Shown: positions 35,093 to 44,322, counted from the first letter of the stretch. The stretch is DNA of 64,000 bases from Bacteroidetes bacterium HGW-Bacteroidetes-16 (GCA_002840975.1 PHDN01000003.1:62001-126000), one strand, 5' to 3'. Numbers and translations: made by a program. The notes: a model not told the origin generated them from the letters alone.

Positions 35093-36235
35093 ATGAAAAA
35101 AAATAACATCGTGGTTCTTGGCGCAGGTCTGGTGGGAAAACCCATCGCCGTTGATTTAGCACAGGACGCCAATTGTTTCGTCACCCTGGTAGACATTAAT
35201 CCACCTTCACAAGTATTGGCCGATCGCTATGGAATTAAATTGGTTTTGGCCGACCTGAGTAAAAAATCACAGGTGGTTGACGCGGTTCAGGAAGCTGATT
35301 TTGTGGTCAACGCAGTTCCCGGTTTTATGGGATTTAATGTCCTAAAGCAGGTGATTGAGGCCGGGAAAGATGCAGTAGACATCGCTTTTTATCCTGAAAA
35401 TCCAATGGATTTGGATGAATTGGCCAAAAAACAAGGTGTCCGGGTAATTTGTGATATGGGAGTTGCACCCGGTATGAGCCACTTGTTGGTAGGCCATTTC
35501 GCCAATCAGCTCGATCACGTGGAACGTGCGGATATTTTCGTAGGAGGCTTGCCAAAAATACGTACCCAGCCATGGGAATACAAAGCCGTGTTTTCACCTG
35601 TGGATGTGTTGGAAGAGTACACACGTCCGGCACGTTTGGTAGAGCATGGTCAAATGGTGATAAAGCCGGCACTCACTGAGGTGGAAAACCTGGAATTTGA
35701 AGGATTGGGTACTTTGGAAGCTTTTAACAGCGATGGACTGCGATCGTTGGTTTACACCTTGAAAGCAGATGTGATGCGTGAAAAAACCTTGCGATACCCC
35801 GGCTATACGGCTAAAGTGAAGTTATTGGCTGATGCCGGTTTTTTTAATCCTGTGAAAATGAGGGTAGGAGGCGTTGAAATTTCACCCTTGTCTCTGACTT
35901 CGCAATTGCTGTTTGATCAGTGGAAACTCCATGAAGGTGAAGAAGATATGACCATCATGAGGATAGTGGTGGAAGGCAGTATGAACGGTGTCCGGCATCA
36001 ATTTGTATGCGATTTGCATGATGAATATGATCCCATCTCAAATGTGCACAGCATGGCACGCACTACAGGTTATGCCGCTTCGGTGGCGTTGCGTTGGTTA
36101 ATGAGTTCAGCAAAGCTGAAAAAGGGCATCACATTGCCCGAAAAACTAGCGATGGTACATGGTTCCGTCGACTATATTTTGGCCGGTTTGGCTGAAAGAA
36201 ATGTGAATTATAAATTCACACACAGGCTTTTGTAA
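35093..36235 (+). CDS. Saccharopine dehydrogenase family protein
   Basis: 380 residues. An N-terminal Rossmann domain (VVLGAGLVGKPIAVDLAQD) is followed by the saccharopine-dehydrogenase/lysine-6-dehydrogenase type core, with DMGVAPGMSHLL (about 123-134) and the C-terminal TTGYAASVALRWL. Family members oxidise amino-dicarboxylates or lysine with NAD(P). No partner of lysine catabolism lies beside it, so the substrate is open. The frame begins with a TTG at 35081; the ATG at 35093 is preferred. It is 168 bases after the acyl-CoA ligase stop. Confidence 0.82.
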   Translation: MKKNNIVVLGAGLVGKPIAVDLAQDANCFVTLVDINPPSQVLADRYGIKLVLADLSKKSQVVDAVQEADFVVNAVPGFMGFNVLKQVIEAGKDAVDIAFYPENPMDLDELAKKQGVRVICDMGVAPGMSHLLVGHFANQLDHVERADIFVGGLPKIRTQPWEYKAVFSPVDVLEEYTRPARLVEHGQMVIKPALTEVENLEFEGLGTLEAFNSDGLRSLVYTLKADVMREKTLRYPGYTAKVKLLADAGFFNPVKMRVGGVEISPLSLTSQLLFDQWKLHEGEEDMTIMRIVVEGSMNGVRHQFVCDLHDEYDPISNVHSMARTTGYAASVALRWLMSSAKLKKGITLPEKLAMVHGSVDYILAGLAERNVNYKFTHRLL

Positions 36236-36370
36236 AAAAAGTCCGGTTTGATTACCAACTGAATGTGAGCATTTTTATTGATCTATTTGGGAATCATCAC
36301 TTAGAAATTTAATCATATCTAACCATTCATCCTCTTACTACCTTGCATATCACTACCTAACTATCCCTAA

Positions 36371-36772
36371 CTATTCTCCCACTAACCTGTCGGCCTGTTT
36401 TTCAGCCCAATTGATTAAAGTGGCCTTGTTGTCGGCAGACAAAGCAATTTCAGGGTGCTTTTTAACGTAAGACTTTTTTGGCATCCTGCCTTCCTTCACT
36501 TCATCTGCAATTTTATGTAACCTGTTCACCTGCTTAGCTTTGGTGAGATTTGCCAGATCATCGAAGTTAAGCTTTGATTTGGGCCTGAACCGTGTCAACC
36601 AACAGGCCTGATCGCTGTGGCAAGGCATGCAGGATGTGCTAATGATATTCTGTACATTTTCAGGTACTTCTAATTTCTGATCACTGCTGTTTATTGACTG
36701 ATCAGGAGATTGAAAGGCGAACAGAAGTGCTCCCAATGGTATGGCGAGTAAAAACAAAAGGTTCTTTTTCAT
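36371..36772 (-). CDS. Periplasmic monohaem c-type protein (haem-binding domain), copy 2
   Basis: 133 residues: signal peptide (about 1-20, LFAFQS), then a haem c site CMPCH (about 48-52), a basic segment, and the pattern GRMPKKSYVKKHPEIALSAD-like before NWAEKQADRL, typical of the Haem_bd family often linked to surface electron transfer or oxidative metabolism. It starts 6 bases after the very similar gene upstream. The two share gene order and residue spacing, so they look like a tandem duplication. Confidence 0.8.
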   Translation of the reverse strand: MKKNLLFLLAIPLGALLFAFQSPDQSINSSDQKLEVPENVQNIISTSCMPCHSDQACWLTRFRPKSKLNFDDLANLTKAKQVNRLHKIADEVKEGRMPKKSYVKKHPEIALSADNKATLINWAEKQADRLVGE

Positions 36773-36778
36773 GGTGTG

Positions 36779-37180
36779 TTATTTTAAATATGAATTGGCC
36801 TGGTTATCAGCCCAGTCGGAAATGATTTTAGCTGTTTCATTTGTGAGTGCCATATCGGGATATTCGTCAAGAACTTTTTTTGGAGGCATATCACCTTTGT
36901 TAACAATTTCTGAAATTTCAGTTAGTTTTCCAACCAGTCTCGCTTTTGTCAATTCACCCAGTCGATCAAACATCAGTTTCTTCTTGGCTTTGTCATTTTT
37001 TGAATCTGATTTGTGACAGCCCATACATGAATTGTCAATGATCTCCTGCACATCTTGAGGAATCTCAAAACCAGTATCCTGAGTGCTGCTTATCGGATGT
37101 TGTTTCGGTTGGTTAAGGCTGGCGCCGATGAAGAGTAACCCGACAAAAATGGCCAGAATAAATAATGTAACCCTTTTCAT
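36779..37180 (-). CDS. Periplasmic monohaem c-type protein (haem-binding domain), copy 1
   Basis: 133 residues, exactly the length of the next gene, with a signal peptide (about 1-22, LLFIGAS), CMGCH haem site (about 51-55) and the same C-terminal plan (KGDMPPKKVLDEYP, ISDWADNQAN). Haem needs c-type cytochrome maturation, whose genes are not in this window. TACCTTTG at 37205-37212 gives a promoter 25 bases upstream. The function beyond haem binding is unknown. Confidence 0.8.
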   Translation of the reverse strand: MKRVTLFILAIFVGLLFIGASLNQPKQHPISSTQDTGFEIPQDVQEIIDNSCMGCHKSDSKNDKAKKKLMFDRLGELTKARLVGKLTEISEIVNKGDMPPKKVLDEYPDMALTNETAKIISDWADNQANSYLK

Positions 37181-37204
37181 AGTTTAAATTTTATGTTATT
37201 TGCA

Positions 37205-37212
37205 CAAAGGTA
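37205..37212 (-). promoter_or_regulatory. -7 promoter box for the haem-protein operon
   Basis: TACCTTTG on the minus strand, 24 bases before the ATG at 37180. The plus-strand gene starting at 37246 is divergent from it. Confidence 0.55.
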
Positions 37213-37245
37213 ATTATATTGCTATTTAAAATCGATTTAAACAGT

Positions 37246-38016
37246 ATGAAATTCAAAGATGACATCAAATATTTTTTAGACATCAAGTACAATCAGTATT
37301 GCAGACCTGAGTTCATTCAACACGATCCCATCTCAGTTCCTAAAAACTTTGACTGTAAGGAAGATATTGAGATTTCAGCTTTTATCACCGCCCTTATCTC
37401 ATGGGGCAGGCGACCTTCTATTATTGCCAAGTCAAATCAATTGATGCAATTGTTTGATAATCAGCCTTTACAGTTTATTACACAAGCGAACCCAAACGAA
37501 TTAAAACAATTGGAGGCGTTTGTTTACCGCACTTTTAATTCCTCTGACCTGTTGTTTTTTATTCATGCATTAAGAGGGATTTATGAGGAGCAGGGGGGAC
37601 TTGAATTCGTGGCGCAGCAGGCATGGAATACTTATGGAGAAATGAAAATGGTTGTTATCAAAATAAGGGAAACCATGTTGAGCTATCCCCACTTAGCCAG
37701 ATCAGAAAAACACCTGGCTAACCCGGGAGTCGGATCAGCGGCCAAACGAATCAACATGTTTTTGAGATGGATGGTCCGGCGCAATACCGAAGGAGTGGAT
37801 TTTGGCATTTGGAAAAATATCCCGATGAGTGAATTGCTCTGCCCGCTGGATGTGCACACAGCACGTGTAGCCAGGCGATTGGGTTTACTCGAACGTACTC
37901 AAAACGACTGGAAAGCAGTGGTTGAATTAACAAACAACCTAAAATCATTCGATGCTGAAGATCCCGTCAAATATGACTTTGCACTCTTTGGTCTGGGTGT
38001 TTACGAAAAATTTTAA
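37246..38016 (+). CDS. TIGR02757 family protein
   Basis: 256 residues matching the conserved Bacteroidota/proteobacterial family TIGR02757 (DUF2400), including DIEISAFITALISWGRR near residue 41, LRGIYEEQGG, GVGSAAKRINMFLRWMVR and PLDVHTARVARRLGLL. The helical helix-hairpin-helix-like C-terminal part resembles DNA glycosylase folds in outline, but no catalytic activity is established. The start is taken at the ATG 37246; an upstream TTG at 37219 in the frame is less likely. Confidence 0.85.
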   Translation: MKFKDDIKYFLDIKYNQYCRPEFIQHDPISVPKNFDCKEDIEISAFITALISWGRRPSIIAKSNQLMQLFDNQPLQFITQANPNELKQLEAFVYRTFNSSDLLFFIHALRGIYEEQGGLEFVAQQAWNTYGEMKMVVIKIRETMLSYPHLARSEKHLANPGVGSAAKRINMFLRWMVRRNTEGVDFGIWKNIPMSELLCPLDVHTARVARRLGLLERTQNDWKAVVELTNNLKSFDAEDPVKYDFALFGLGVYEKF

Positions 38017-38331
38017 TGACCTTCATTTTTGATGAAAATCAGAAAATAGAATCATCACTTCAGAGATCTGTCGGGTCGAAAAATGAAAGAATACACAGAT
38101 TTGTAGCAATTGCCATCAGGGTGATCATGATGATATTGCTTTGTACTGTAAGAGGTGCGGAAACGCGCTGTAATGTTAACAAAACTTAATGAGTTAAGAA
38201 AAAGGTGGTGATTTTATTCACAAAACTGATTTATTATTACTTTTGTCGTGTATAATAAAACATCCGTCCCCATCGGTTGTCATTGGATGACCAACGACGT
38301 ATGTAAATACTAAATATTAAAATAACAACCA
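38017..38331. other. Intergenic stretch before the DUF1573 gene
   Basis: 315 bases with no gene and no tRNA or rRNA signature that I can see. It contains the -7 box TACTTTTG at 38238-38245 and an AT-rich leader of about 80 bases with an imperfect GTTGTCAT/ATGACCAAC hairpin (about 38275-38296). Confidence 0.6.
38238..38245 (+). promoter_or_regulatory. -7 promoter box for the DUF1573 gene
   Basis: TACTTTTG, 86 bases before the ATG at 38332, giving a long leader. No -33 TTG. Confidence 0.5.
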
Positions 38332-38784
38332 ATGAAAAAAATTGTTTTAGCAATTGCAATCATGTTCTCCATGGTGATGGTAAACGCACAGGATGACGCC
38401 AAGAAAGCCAATGGACCTGAAATTACTTTTAAGGAAACCATCCACGATTATGGTACCATCTTTGTCGACGATGATGGAGCCTATGATTTTGAATTTACCA
38501 ATACAGGTAATGAACCTTTGATTCTCAGCAAACCCCGTTCTTCATGTGGATGTACCGTGCCTTCATGGCCAAAGGAGCCCATTTTGCCAGGAGAAACCAA
38601 TAGCATTAAAGTTACTTATAACACACACAAAGCCGGACCATTCAATAAAACAGTAACGGTGTATTCTAACTCTGCTACTTCGGCCAATGTGATGTTGCGC
38701 ATCAAGGGAACAGTAAACCCAAAACCAGGTGAAGTACTTCCTGAAAAAGACAACAGCAACGGAACTTCTCCTATTAACGAGTAG
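38332..38784 (+). CDS. Exported DUF1573-family protein
   Basis: 150 residues with a signal peptide (about 1-20, MVMVNAQ). The rest is one immunoglobulin-like DUF1573 domain: HDYGTIFVDDDG, FEFTNTGNEPLIL and the conserved SSCGCTVP Cys pair. The function of the family is unknown; it is common on the surface or periplasm in this phylum. A clear terminator follows (38800-38847), so it is a single-gene unit. A related gene lies at 49414. Confidence 0.87.
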   Translation: MKKIVLAIAIMFSMVMVNAQDDAKKANGPEITFKETIHDYGTIFVDDDGAYDFEFTNTGNEPLILSKPRSSCGCTVPSWPKEPILPGETNSIKVTYNTHKAGPFNKTVTVYSNSATSANVMLRIKGTVNPKPGEVLPEKDNSNGTSPINE

Positions 38785-38799
38785 GTATAATCATGTGGT

Positions 38800-38847
38800 A
38801 AAACAGTCTTCATTTGCTCAGGTATTCCTGACAGGAAGGCTGTTTTT
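38800..38847 (+). terminator. Rho-independent terminator after the DUF1573 gene
   Basis: AAAACAGTCTTC pairs with GAAGGCTGTTTT (one G-T pair), and the 3' arm ends in T5. The loop also contains a smaller TCAGG/CCTGA stem. Confidence 0.8.
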
Positions 38848-38960
38848 GCATTTTACAGGAGAAATTGTCTCTTGGAATTCCTGTTTTTAGGGAGATCATT
38901 CTGATAAACAGTTTCGGATATCATTAACAAAAATGAATCATCCATAATATAAACCGGATC

Positions 38961-40160
38961 ATGTTAAATATATCAAAAAAAGGGCAGCAAATGCCGGAAT
39001 CTCCTATCCGAAAGTTGGTGCCTTATGCTGAGAAAGCAAAAAAAAGGGGTGTGTATGTTCATCACCTGAATATTGGTCAACCCGATATTGAAACACCTGA
39101 GGTGGCCTTAAAGGCAATAAAAAACTTTCCTGATAAAGTAATTGCCTATAGCCATTCGGCAGGGGTTCTTTCGTTGAGGAAAAAATTAGCCGAATATTAC
39201 GAAACGGTGAATATCCACTTCGAGCCGGAAGAAATCATCGTGAGTGCAGGTGCTTCCGAAGCCCTGCTCTTTGCCTTTCAGTCCATCATGGATCCTGACG
39301 ATGAAGTGATTATTCCTGAACCTTTTTATGCCAATTACAATGGGTTTGCGATGAATGCGGGCATTCGGGTAGTTCCCATTTTATCGAGTATTGAAAGCGG
39401 ATTTGCACTTCCTCCCATCGAAGAATTCGAGAAAAACATAACCCCCAGGACCAAGGCCATTTTGGTTTGCAATCCGAATAACCCTACGGGATATTTATAT
39501 TCAAAAGAAGAGCTGGAGGTGCTACGCGACATTGTTAAAAAGCATGGACTTTTCCTCATAGCTGATGAGGTTTACCGGGAGTTTACCTACGATGGCAAGA
39601 CCCATTATTCGTGCATGTACCTGGATGGTATTTCTGAAAATGTAATCCTCATCGACTCGGTTTCTAAGCGTTACAGCGCCTGTGGAGTAAGAATTGGATG
39701 GATGGCCTCGAAAAATAAAAAATTGATGGCCACTGCATTGAAATTCGCTCAGGCCAGGTTAAGCCCTCCTTCGCTCGGGCAGGTAGTTGCTGAAGCTGCC
39801 GTTGATACTCCAAAGGAATATTTTGTATCGGTAATAAAAGAATATATTGCGCGGCGCAATACGGTGGTTGCCGGAATAAACAAAATTCCGGGTGCGTTTT
39901 GCCCCAATCCTGAAGGGGCGTTTTATGTCGTGGCCAAATTGCCTATTGATGATTCCGACCGTTTTTGTCAATGGTTGCTCGAAGATTTTGCTTTTGAAAA
40001 CCAGACCGTTATGCTCGCACCTGCCTCAGGTTTTTATTCCACCAAAGGCAAAGGAAAGGATGAAGTCAGGATAAGTTATGTACTTAAAGTGAGCGATCTG
40101 GAGAAATCAATTCATGTTCTGGAGGAAGCCTTAAAAGTGTATCCCGGCAGGACCAACTAG
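38961..40160 (+). CDS. PLP-dependent aminotransferase, class I/II
   Basis: 399 residues of fold type I. Visible: HLNIGQPDIETP (N-terminal arm), VSAGASEALLFAF, NPNNPTGYLY (about 170-179), IADEVYREFTYDG (PLP Asp/Tyr), the Schiff-base Lys in DSVSKRYSACG, and GVRIGWMAS (Arg that binds the carboxylate). It belongs with aspartate/aromatic-type aminotransferases, and the substrate is not determined. It is 19 bases upstream of hypA, so they may be co-transcribed, though their roles are unrelated. Confidence 0.9.
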   Translation: MLNISKKGQQMPESPIRKLVPYAEKAKKRGVYVHHLNIGQPDIETPEVALKAIKNFPDKVIAYSHSAGVLSLRKKLAEYYETVNIHFEPEEIIVSAGASEALLFAFQSIMDPDDEVIIPEPFYANYNGFAMNAGIRVVPILSSIESGFALPPIEEFEKNITPRTKAILVCNPNNPTGYLYSKEELEVLRDIVKKHGLFLIADEVYREFTYDGKTHYSCMYLDGISENVILIDSVSKRYSACGVRIGWMASKNKKLMATALKFAQARLSPPSLGQVVAEAAVDTPKEYFVSVIKEYIARRNTVVAGINKIPGAFCPNPEGAFYVVAKLPIDDSDRFCQWLLEDFAFENQTVMLAPASGFYSTKGKGKDEVRISYVLKVSDLEKSIHVLEEALKVYPGRTN

Positions 40161-40179
40161 ACATTTAAATCGACCTGTG

Positions 40180-40524
40180 ATGCATGAGTTTTCCATAGCC
40201 ATTAGTATTATTGAATCTGCTGAGTTGGAAGCCTCCAAGGTCAATGCAACCGAAATTACTGATCTGGTATTGGAAATTGGTACCATGGCCGGAATTGAAT
40301 TCGAAGCATTGGATACAGCCCTGGAAGCTGCTGTTCGCCAGACAAAGCTCGAAAAAACACGCATTCAGGTGATTAAAATTCAAGCCATTGGCCGGTGTAC
40401 CGATTGTGATAACGAATTCGAGATAAATGATTTCCTTGATCCTTGTCCCCGATGTGGAGGTTTGTTTCATCGGGTGTTGTCAGGGAAAGAGATGAAAATT
40501 AAATCGATTGTGGTGGAGAACTGA
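40180..40524 (+). CDS. hypA: HypA-type nickel metallochaperone
   Basis: 114 residues from the second codon of the frame (a GTG sits just before the ATG). HypA inserts nickel into [NiFe] hydrogenase or urease. The N-terminus MHEFS supplies the Ni-binding His2, and the zinc site is C73-x2-C76 with C89-x2-C92 (GRCTDCDN, DPCPRCGG). The start at 40180 is chosen because His2 must be second. There is no hydrogenase or hypB gene nearby, so it may act with genes elsewhere. A strong terminator follows. Confidence 0.9.
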   Translation: MHEFSIAISIIESAELEASKVNATEITDLVLEIGTMAGIEFEALDTALEAAVRQTKLEKTRIQVIKIQAIGRCTDCDNEFEINDFLDPCPRCGGLFHRVLSGKEMKIKSIVVEN

Positions 40525-40548
40525 ATTTACTTACTGATGAGATTGTAT

Positions 40549-40583
40549 AAAAGCAGGCTGGACAACATCCTGCTTTTTTTTTT
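40549..40583 (+). terminator. Rho-independent terminator after hypA
   Basis: Stem AAAAGCAGG/CCTGCTTTT with an 11-base loop, followed by a long T run. It ends the aminotransferase-hypA unit. Confidence 0.85.
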
Positions 40584-40637
40584 ATCGGTTTTCATGGTCC
40601 ACCAAAAAAGGGCATGCCATCAACCTGATTAATTTAG

Positions 40638-40645
40638 TATTTTTG
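40638..40645 (+). promoter_or_regulatory. -7 promoter box for ftsK
   Basis: TATTTTTG, 20 bases before the ATG at 40666. No TTG -33 at the usual distance. Confidence 0.5.
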
Positions 40646-40665
40646 TGTTTCATAATCACACGTAA

Positions 40666-43185
40666 ATGACGCCAAAGGCCAATAAATTAAAATCAAATTC
40701 TTTGAAAACGCCCCCCGTGGAACCGGAGATAAAAAAGGGGAATAACAAGACTGAAATAAAAAAGAAGTCGGGCTCAGCATCAGGTAAGTCAATCCATTTA
40801 TCCGACCCACGGATCGCGAAAGCATTGGGCTTCTTTCTGGTGTTTTTTAGTCTTTACCTTTTTTTTGCATTCACCTCGTATCTGATCAATTGGTTTGATT
40901 CCAATCCCGGCAGCATTTTCATGCCGGCAGACTCTGTGTTTTTTAAGGATCATGCCGAAATTGTGGAGACCTGGACCGGCAGATTGGGTTCTTTTCTTTC
41001 GGAATGGTTTATATTTAACGGAATCGGTTTAGGTGCCTATCTGATCACTTTGGGTCTGTTTGCCCTTGGCATGAGGCTACTGCTTAAAATAAGCATGATT
41101 AAATTTTGGATATGGGTCGAATTGCTGGTGCTTCTTGGATTGTGGATGCCATCGTTTATGAACCTGGTCTTCCCGTCGCATCCTGAGAATATCCTGGGCG
41201 GATTGGCAGGTCATCAGTTAAATATTTGGTTGATCAGCTATCTGGGGAATGTAGGACTCATCATGGGGCTCATTTTTGTATTGGCTATTTTTCTGATCAT
41301 CCATTTTTCTTTTCTTTTTGATAAAAGCTTCTTTACAAAATTCAGTGATCAGGCAAAACTAAACAAACAGAAATCTGTTCAAAATGAAGACCTTTATAAT
41401 ACAGTTGAGTTTTCTGTAGAGGATGAAGAGGATCATGAAGAAGATTTTATCTCTTCAAAAAAGAAAGCAGGGACAAACGAATATAAAATACTGATCGATG
41501 ACCGTGTGGTTGATCATTCCCCTGATGATGATTTTGAACCAATTGATCCTGCCGTAAAAATCAACACTGAAGATATTGAGCTCACCATTGAACATCCTGT
41601 AGAAGAAAACAAACACCCGAAATTGGCGCCCGGAACTCATTTTGGTGTCGATACCGAATTCGATCCAACACTTGATTTGCCCGATTACAAGATGCCACCA
41701 CTCGATTTACTGGAGGATTACGATTCGGGAAATGTGACTGTTGACAAGGATGAATTAGAAGCCAATAAAAACCGCATCGTCGAAACACTTCAGCATTATG
41801 CCATCAACATTACAAAAATAAAGGCCACCATTGGTCCAACCGTTACATTATACGAAATAGTACCGGCGCCGGGAGTGCGCATTTCGCGCATCAAAAACCT
41901 GGAAGATGACATCGCGTTGAGCTTATCGGCCATGGGTATCCGCATCATTGCACCCATCCCCGGAAAAGGTACTGTAGGGATTGAGGTTCCCAATCGCAAT
42001 CCCACCATCGTGTCGATGAAATCCATCTTCTCCTCTGAAAAGTTCCGGAACAACACCTATGATTTGCCTTTTGGTATCGGGAAAACCATTTCGAACGAAA
42101 GCTTTGTTGCCGACCTGGCGAAGATGCCCCACGTTTTAATGGCAGGTGCTACCGGACAAGGAAAGTCGGTAGGATTGAATGCCATCATTGCTTCGTTGCT
42201 TTATAAAAAACATCCGGCTGAGCTCAAGTTTATTCTGGTTGACCCGAAAAAGGTTGAACTTACCTTATTTTCACGTATCGAAAGACACTTTCTGGCAAAG
42301 CTTCCCGATTCTGAAGAAGCCATTATCACCGATACACGAAAAGTAGTTCGCACGTTAAATTCCTTGAGCATCGAGATGGACAATCGTTACGAATTGCTTA
42401 AAGACGCTCAGGTACGCAACATAAAGGAATACAACAAAAAGTTTATTTCCAGAAAGTTAAGCCCTCTGCATGGGCACAGGTACCTGCCATATCTGGTGTT
42501 GGTGATTGACGAGTTTGCCGATTTGATTATGACCGCGGGCAAAGAAATTGAAAGTCCCATTACTCGTCTCGCACAGTTGGCACGTGCGGTGGGTATTCAC
42601 CTGATTATAGCCACACAAAGGCCCTCTGTCAACATCATCACCGGAACGATCAAGGCGAATTTTCCTGCTCGTATCGCGTTTAGGGTGATCTCAAAAATCG
42701 ATTCACGTACCATTCTCGATTCAAGCGGTGCCGACCAGTTAGTGGGAAGGGGTGACATGCTTTTTTCCACCGGCAGCGACCTGATCAGGTTACAATGTGC
42801 CTTTATTGATACTCCCGAAGTAGAAAAATTAACAAGCTACATCGGTGCTCAGCGAGGTTATTCTGATGCGCTTCATCTTCCGGAATTTAAGGATGAAGAA
42901 AATGATACGAAAGCGGATGTTGATCCTTCGGAACGCGATGAATTGTTCGAGGATGCCGCTTTGATTATCGTGCAAACCCAGCAGGGATCAACCTCTTTGC
43001 TCCAGCGTAAATTGAAGCTGGGTTACAACCGCGCCGGGCGTATCATCGATCAGTTGGAAGCGGCAGGAATCGTCGGACCATTCGAGGGAAGCAAGGCACG
43101 AGAAGTGAAAGTAGGAAGTGAAATGGCTTTGGAACAATATTTGAAGGATCTACATTCACGGGAAACTCCTCAATCGGATTTCTAG
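40666..43185 (+). CDS. ftsK: DNA translocase FtsK/SpoIIIE family
   Basis: 839 residues. Four N-terminal membrane helices (about 48-70, 119-140, 145-170 and 195-218) anchor it at the septum. An acidic linker (about 235-350) leads to the RecA-like motor: GATGQGKSVGL (Walker A, about 494-504), VIDEFADL (Walker B, about 613-620), and the TQRPSVNIITGTIKANFPAR block. The last 70 residues are the gamma winged helix (QGSTSLLQRKLKLGYNRAGR) that reads KOPS-like sites. The motor pumps chromosomes to resolve dimers at division. Length and order are typical. lolA follows by 38 bases. Confidence 0.95.
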   Translation: MTPKANKLKSNSLKTPPVEPEIKKGNNKTEIKKKSGSASGKSIHLSDPRIAKALGFFLVFFSLYLFFAFTSYLINWFDSNPGSIFMPADSVFFKDHAEIVETWTGRLGSFLSEWFIFNGIGLGAYLITLGLFALGMRLLLKISMIKFWIWVELLVLLGLWMPSFMNLVFPSHPENILGGLAGHQLNIWLISYLGNVGLIMGLIFVLAIFLIIHFSFLFDKSFFTKFSDQAKLNKQKSVQNEDLYNTVEFSVEDEEDHEEDFISSKKKAGTNEYKILIDDRVVDHSPDDDFEPIDPAVKINTEDIELTIEHPVEENKHPKLAPGTHFGVDTEFDPTLDLPDYKMPPLDLLEDYDSGNVTVDKDELEANKNRIVETLQHYAINITKIKATIGPTVTLYEIVPAPGVRISRIKNLEDDIALSLSAMGIRIIAPIPGKGTVGIEVPNRNPTIVSMKSIFSSEKFRNNTYDLPFGIGKTISNESFVADLAKMPHVLMAGATGQGKSVGLNAIIASLLYKKHPAELKFILVDPKKVELTLFSRIERHFLAKLPDSEEAIITDTRKVVRTLNSLSIEMDNRYELLKDAQVRNIKEYNKKFISRKLSPLHGHRYLPYLVLVIDEFADLIMTAGKEIESPITRLAQLARAVGIHLIIATQRPSVNIITGTIKANFPARIAFRVISKIDSRTILDSSGADQLVGRGDMLFSTGSDLIRLQCAFIDTPEVEKLTSYIGAQRGYSDALHLPEFKDEENDTKADVDPSERDELFEDAALIIVQTQQGSTSLLQRKLKLGYNRAGRIIDQLEAAGIVGPFEGSKAREVKVGSEMALEQYLKDLHSRETPQSDF

Positions 43186-43223
43186 TGGAAAACTCATCAG
43201 TTGATATATTACATAAAATCAAA

Positions 43224-43865
43224 ATGAAAATGAAAAATTATTTGTTAGTCCTGTTGGTTGTGGCGATGACGCCTGCCTGGGCTCAAAGTGAAAAAGATGC
43301 CGAAAAACTGCTTGAATCGGTCATCAATAAAACCGCTTCTTATTCCAATTTTAAAGCCCAATTGGCTTATACCATGGTGAATGCAGAAATGAATATTGAT
43401 GAAAAGAAAACAGGCGTTATTTATGTCCAGGGTGATTCGTACCGCATCGAAATGGAGGGACAGCAGATTATCAGCGATGGTAAAACCGTTTGGACCTATC
43501 TTCCCGATTCAAAGGAAGTAATGGTTAGTGAGGTGTCGGAAACTGAAGAAAGTTTTTCGCCAACTAAGATACTAACCAAATACAACGATGATTACGATGC
43601 ACGCTTCGATCCTGACAGTAAATACAAAAATGCCAACTTAAAAGTCATCAACCTCAAGGCAAGCGAGGGTAAAAACTTCGACAGAATAAGCGTTACGGTG
43701 AATTCGGATAAGCTTTCGCTCGAGAGTTTTTCGATGTATGATAAAGACGGGAATGTTTTTACTTATCAGATTATTTTGTTGGAGCCAAATCTTAATCTGT
43801 CAGCCAATACTTTTGTGTTTAACATAAAAGATTATCCCGGGGTAGATGTGGTGGACATGCGCTAG
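43224..43865 (+). CDS. LolA-like outer-membrane lipoprotein carrier protein
   Basis: 213 residues from the ATG at 43224. A signal peptide (about 1-20, VVAMTPAWAQ) places it in the periplasm. The beta-rich domain with GVIYVQGDSYRIEM, ISDGKTVWTYLPDSKEV and the late strand DVVDMR fits the LolA fold that carries lipoproteins to the outer membrane. It is 38 bases from ftsK and probably co-transcribed. Its stop shares the four bases CTAG (43862-43865) with the stop of the convergent DUF423 gene. An alternative Met two codons later is possible. Confidence 0.82.
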   Translation: MKMKNYLLVLLVVAMTPAWAQSEKDAEKLLESVINKTASYSNFKAQLAYTMVNAEMNIDEKKTGVIYVQGDSYRIEMEGQQIISDGKTVWTYLPDSKEVMVSEVSETEESFSPTKILTKYNDDYDARFDPDSKYKNANLKVINLKASEGKNFDRISVTVNSDKLSLESFSMYDKDGNVFTYQIILLEPNLNLSANTFVFNIKDYPGVDVVDMR

Positions 43866-44272
43866 GTTTTGCTGGTCTGTTTTTTGTGCTTGTAAGTCAC
43901 TCCCGCAATAAACAGAACTATCCAACCCGCAATCATCACCAATGAACCAAAGGGAGGGAATGCTGAAAGTCCGCTAAATGCCCCGCCCGTAAGTTCGGTA
44001 ATTGAAGTAAGGTACATCGGAACGGAAAACAGGATAACACCAATTAAAAATAAATAATACATGCTTCTCAGGTAGGCTCTTACCATATAACGGTTCATAA
44101 AAGTGATGGCCAATAAAACTACCGTGTAAAACATCTGGTTTAATACACCTGTGTTGAATTCTTGTAAATGAGATTCACTGATGTTTCCCTTAAGAATGAA
44201 AGTGCCAACAGCGTCAAGTATCACTGCGGTTGCTCCCAGGACACTGGCGGTGATGAGAAATTGTTTAGTCAT
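43862..44272 (-). CDS. DUF423-family membrane protein
   Basis: 136 residues with four predicted helices. The pattern (GATAVILDAVGTFILKG at the N-terminus, VILFSVPMYL and PFGSLVMIAGWIVLF) matches DUF423 (YwdK/YgdD), small inner-membrane proteins of unknown role. The stop codon overlaps that of the LolA-like gene by four bases, CTAG, so the two transcripts must run into each other. No terminator is seen between them. Confidence 0.8.
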   Translation of the reverse strand: MTKQFLITASVLGATAVILDAVGTFILKGNISESHLQEFNTGVLNQMFYTVVLLAITFMNRYMVRAYLRSMYYLFLIGVILFSVPMYLTSITELTGGAFSGLSAFPPFGSLVMIAGWIVLFIAGVTYKHKKQTSKT

Positions 44273-44314
44273 TGTTTCTTATTTTTTTCAAAGATAGCAA
44301 TTATGAAAAACGTG

Positions 44315-44322
44315 TACCTTTG
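44315..44322 (+). promoter_or_regulatory. -7 promoter box for the vitamin-import operon
   Basis: TACCTTTG, 22 bases before the ATG at 44345. The transcript leader is too short to hold a TPP riboswitch. Confidence 0.55.
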
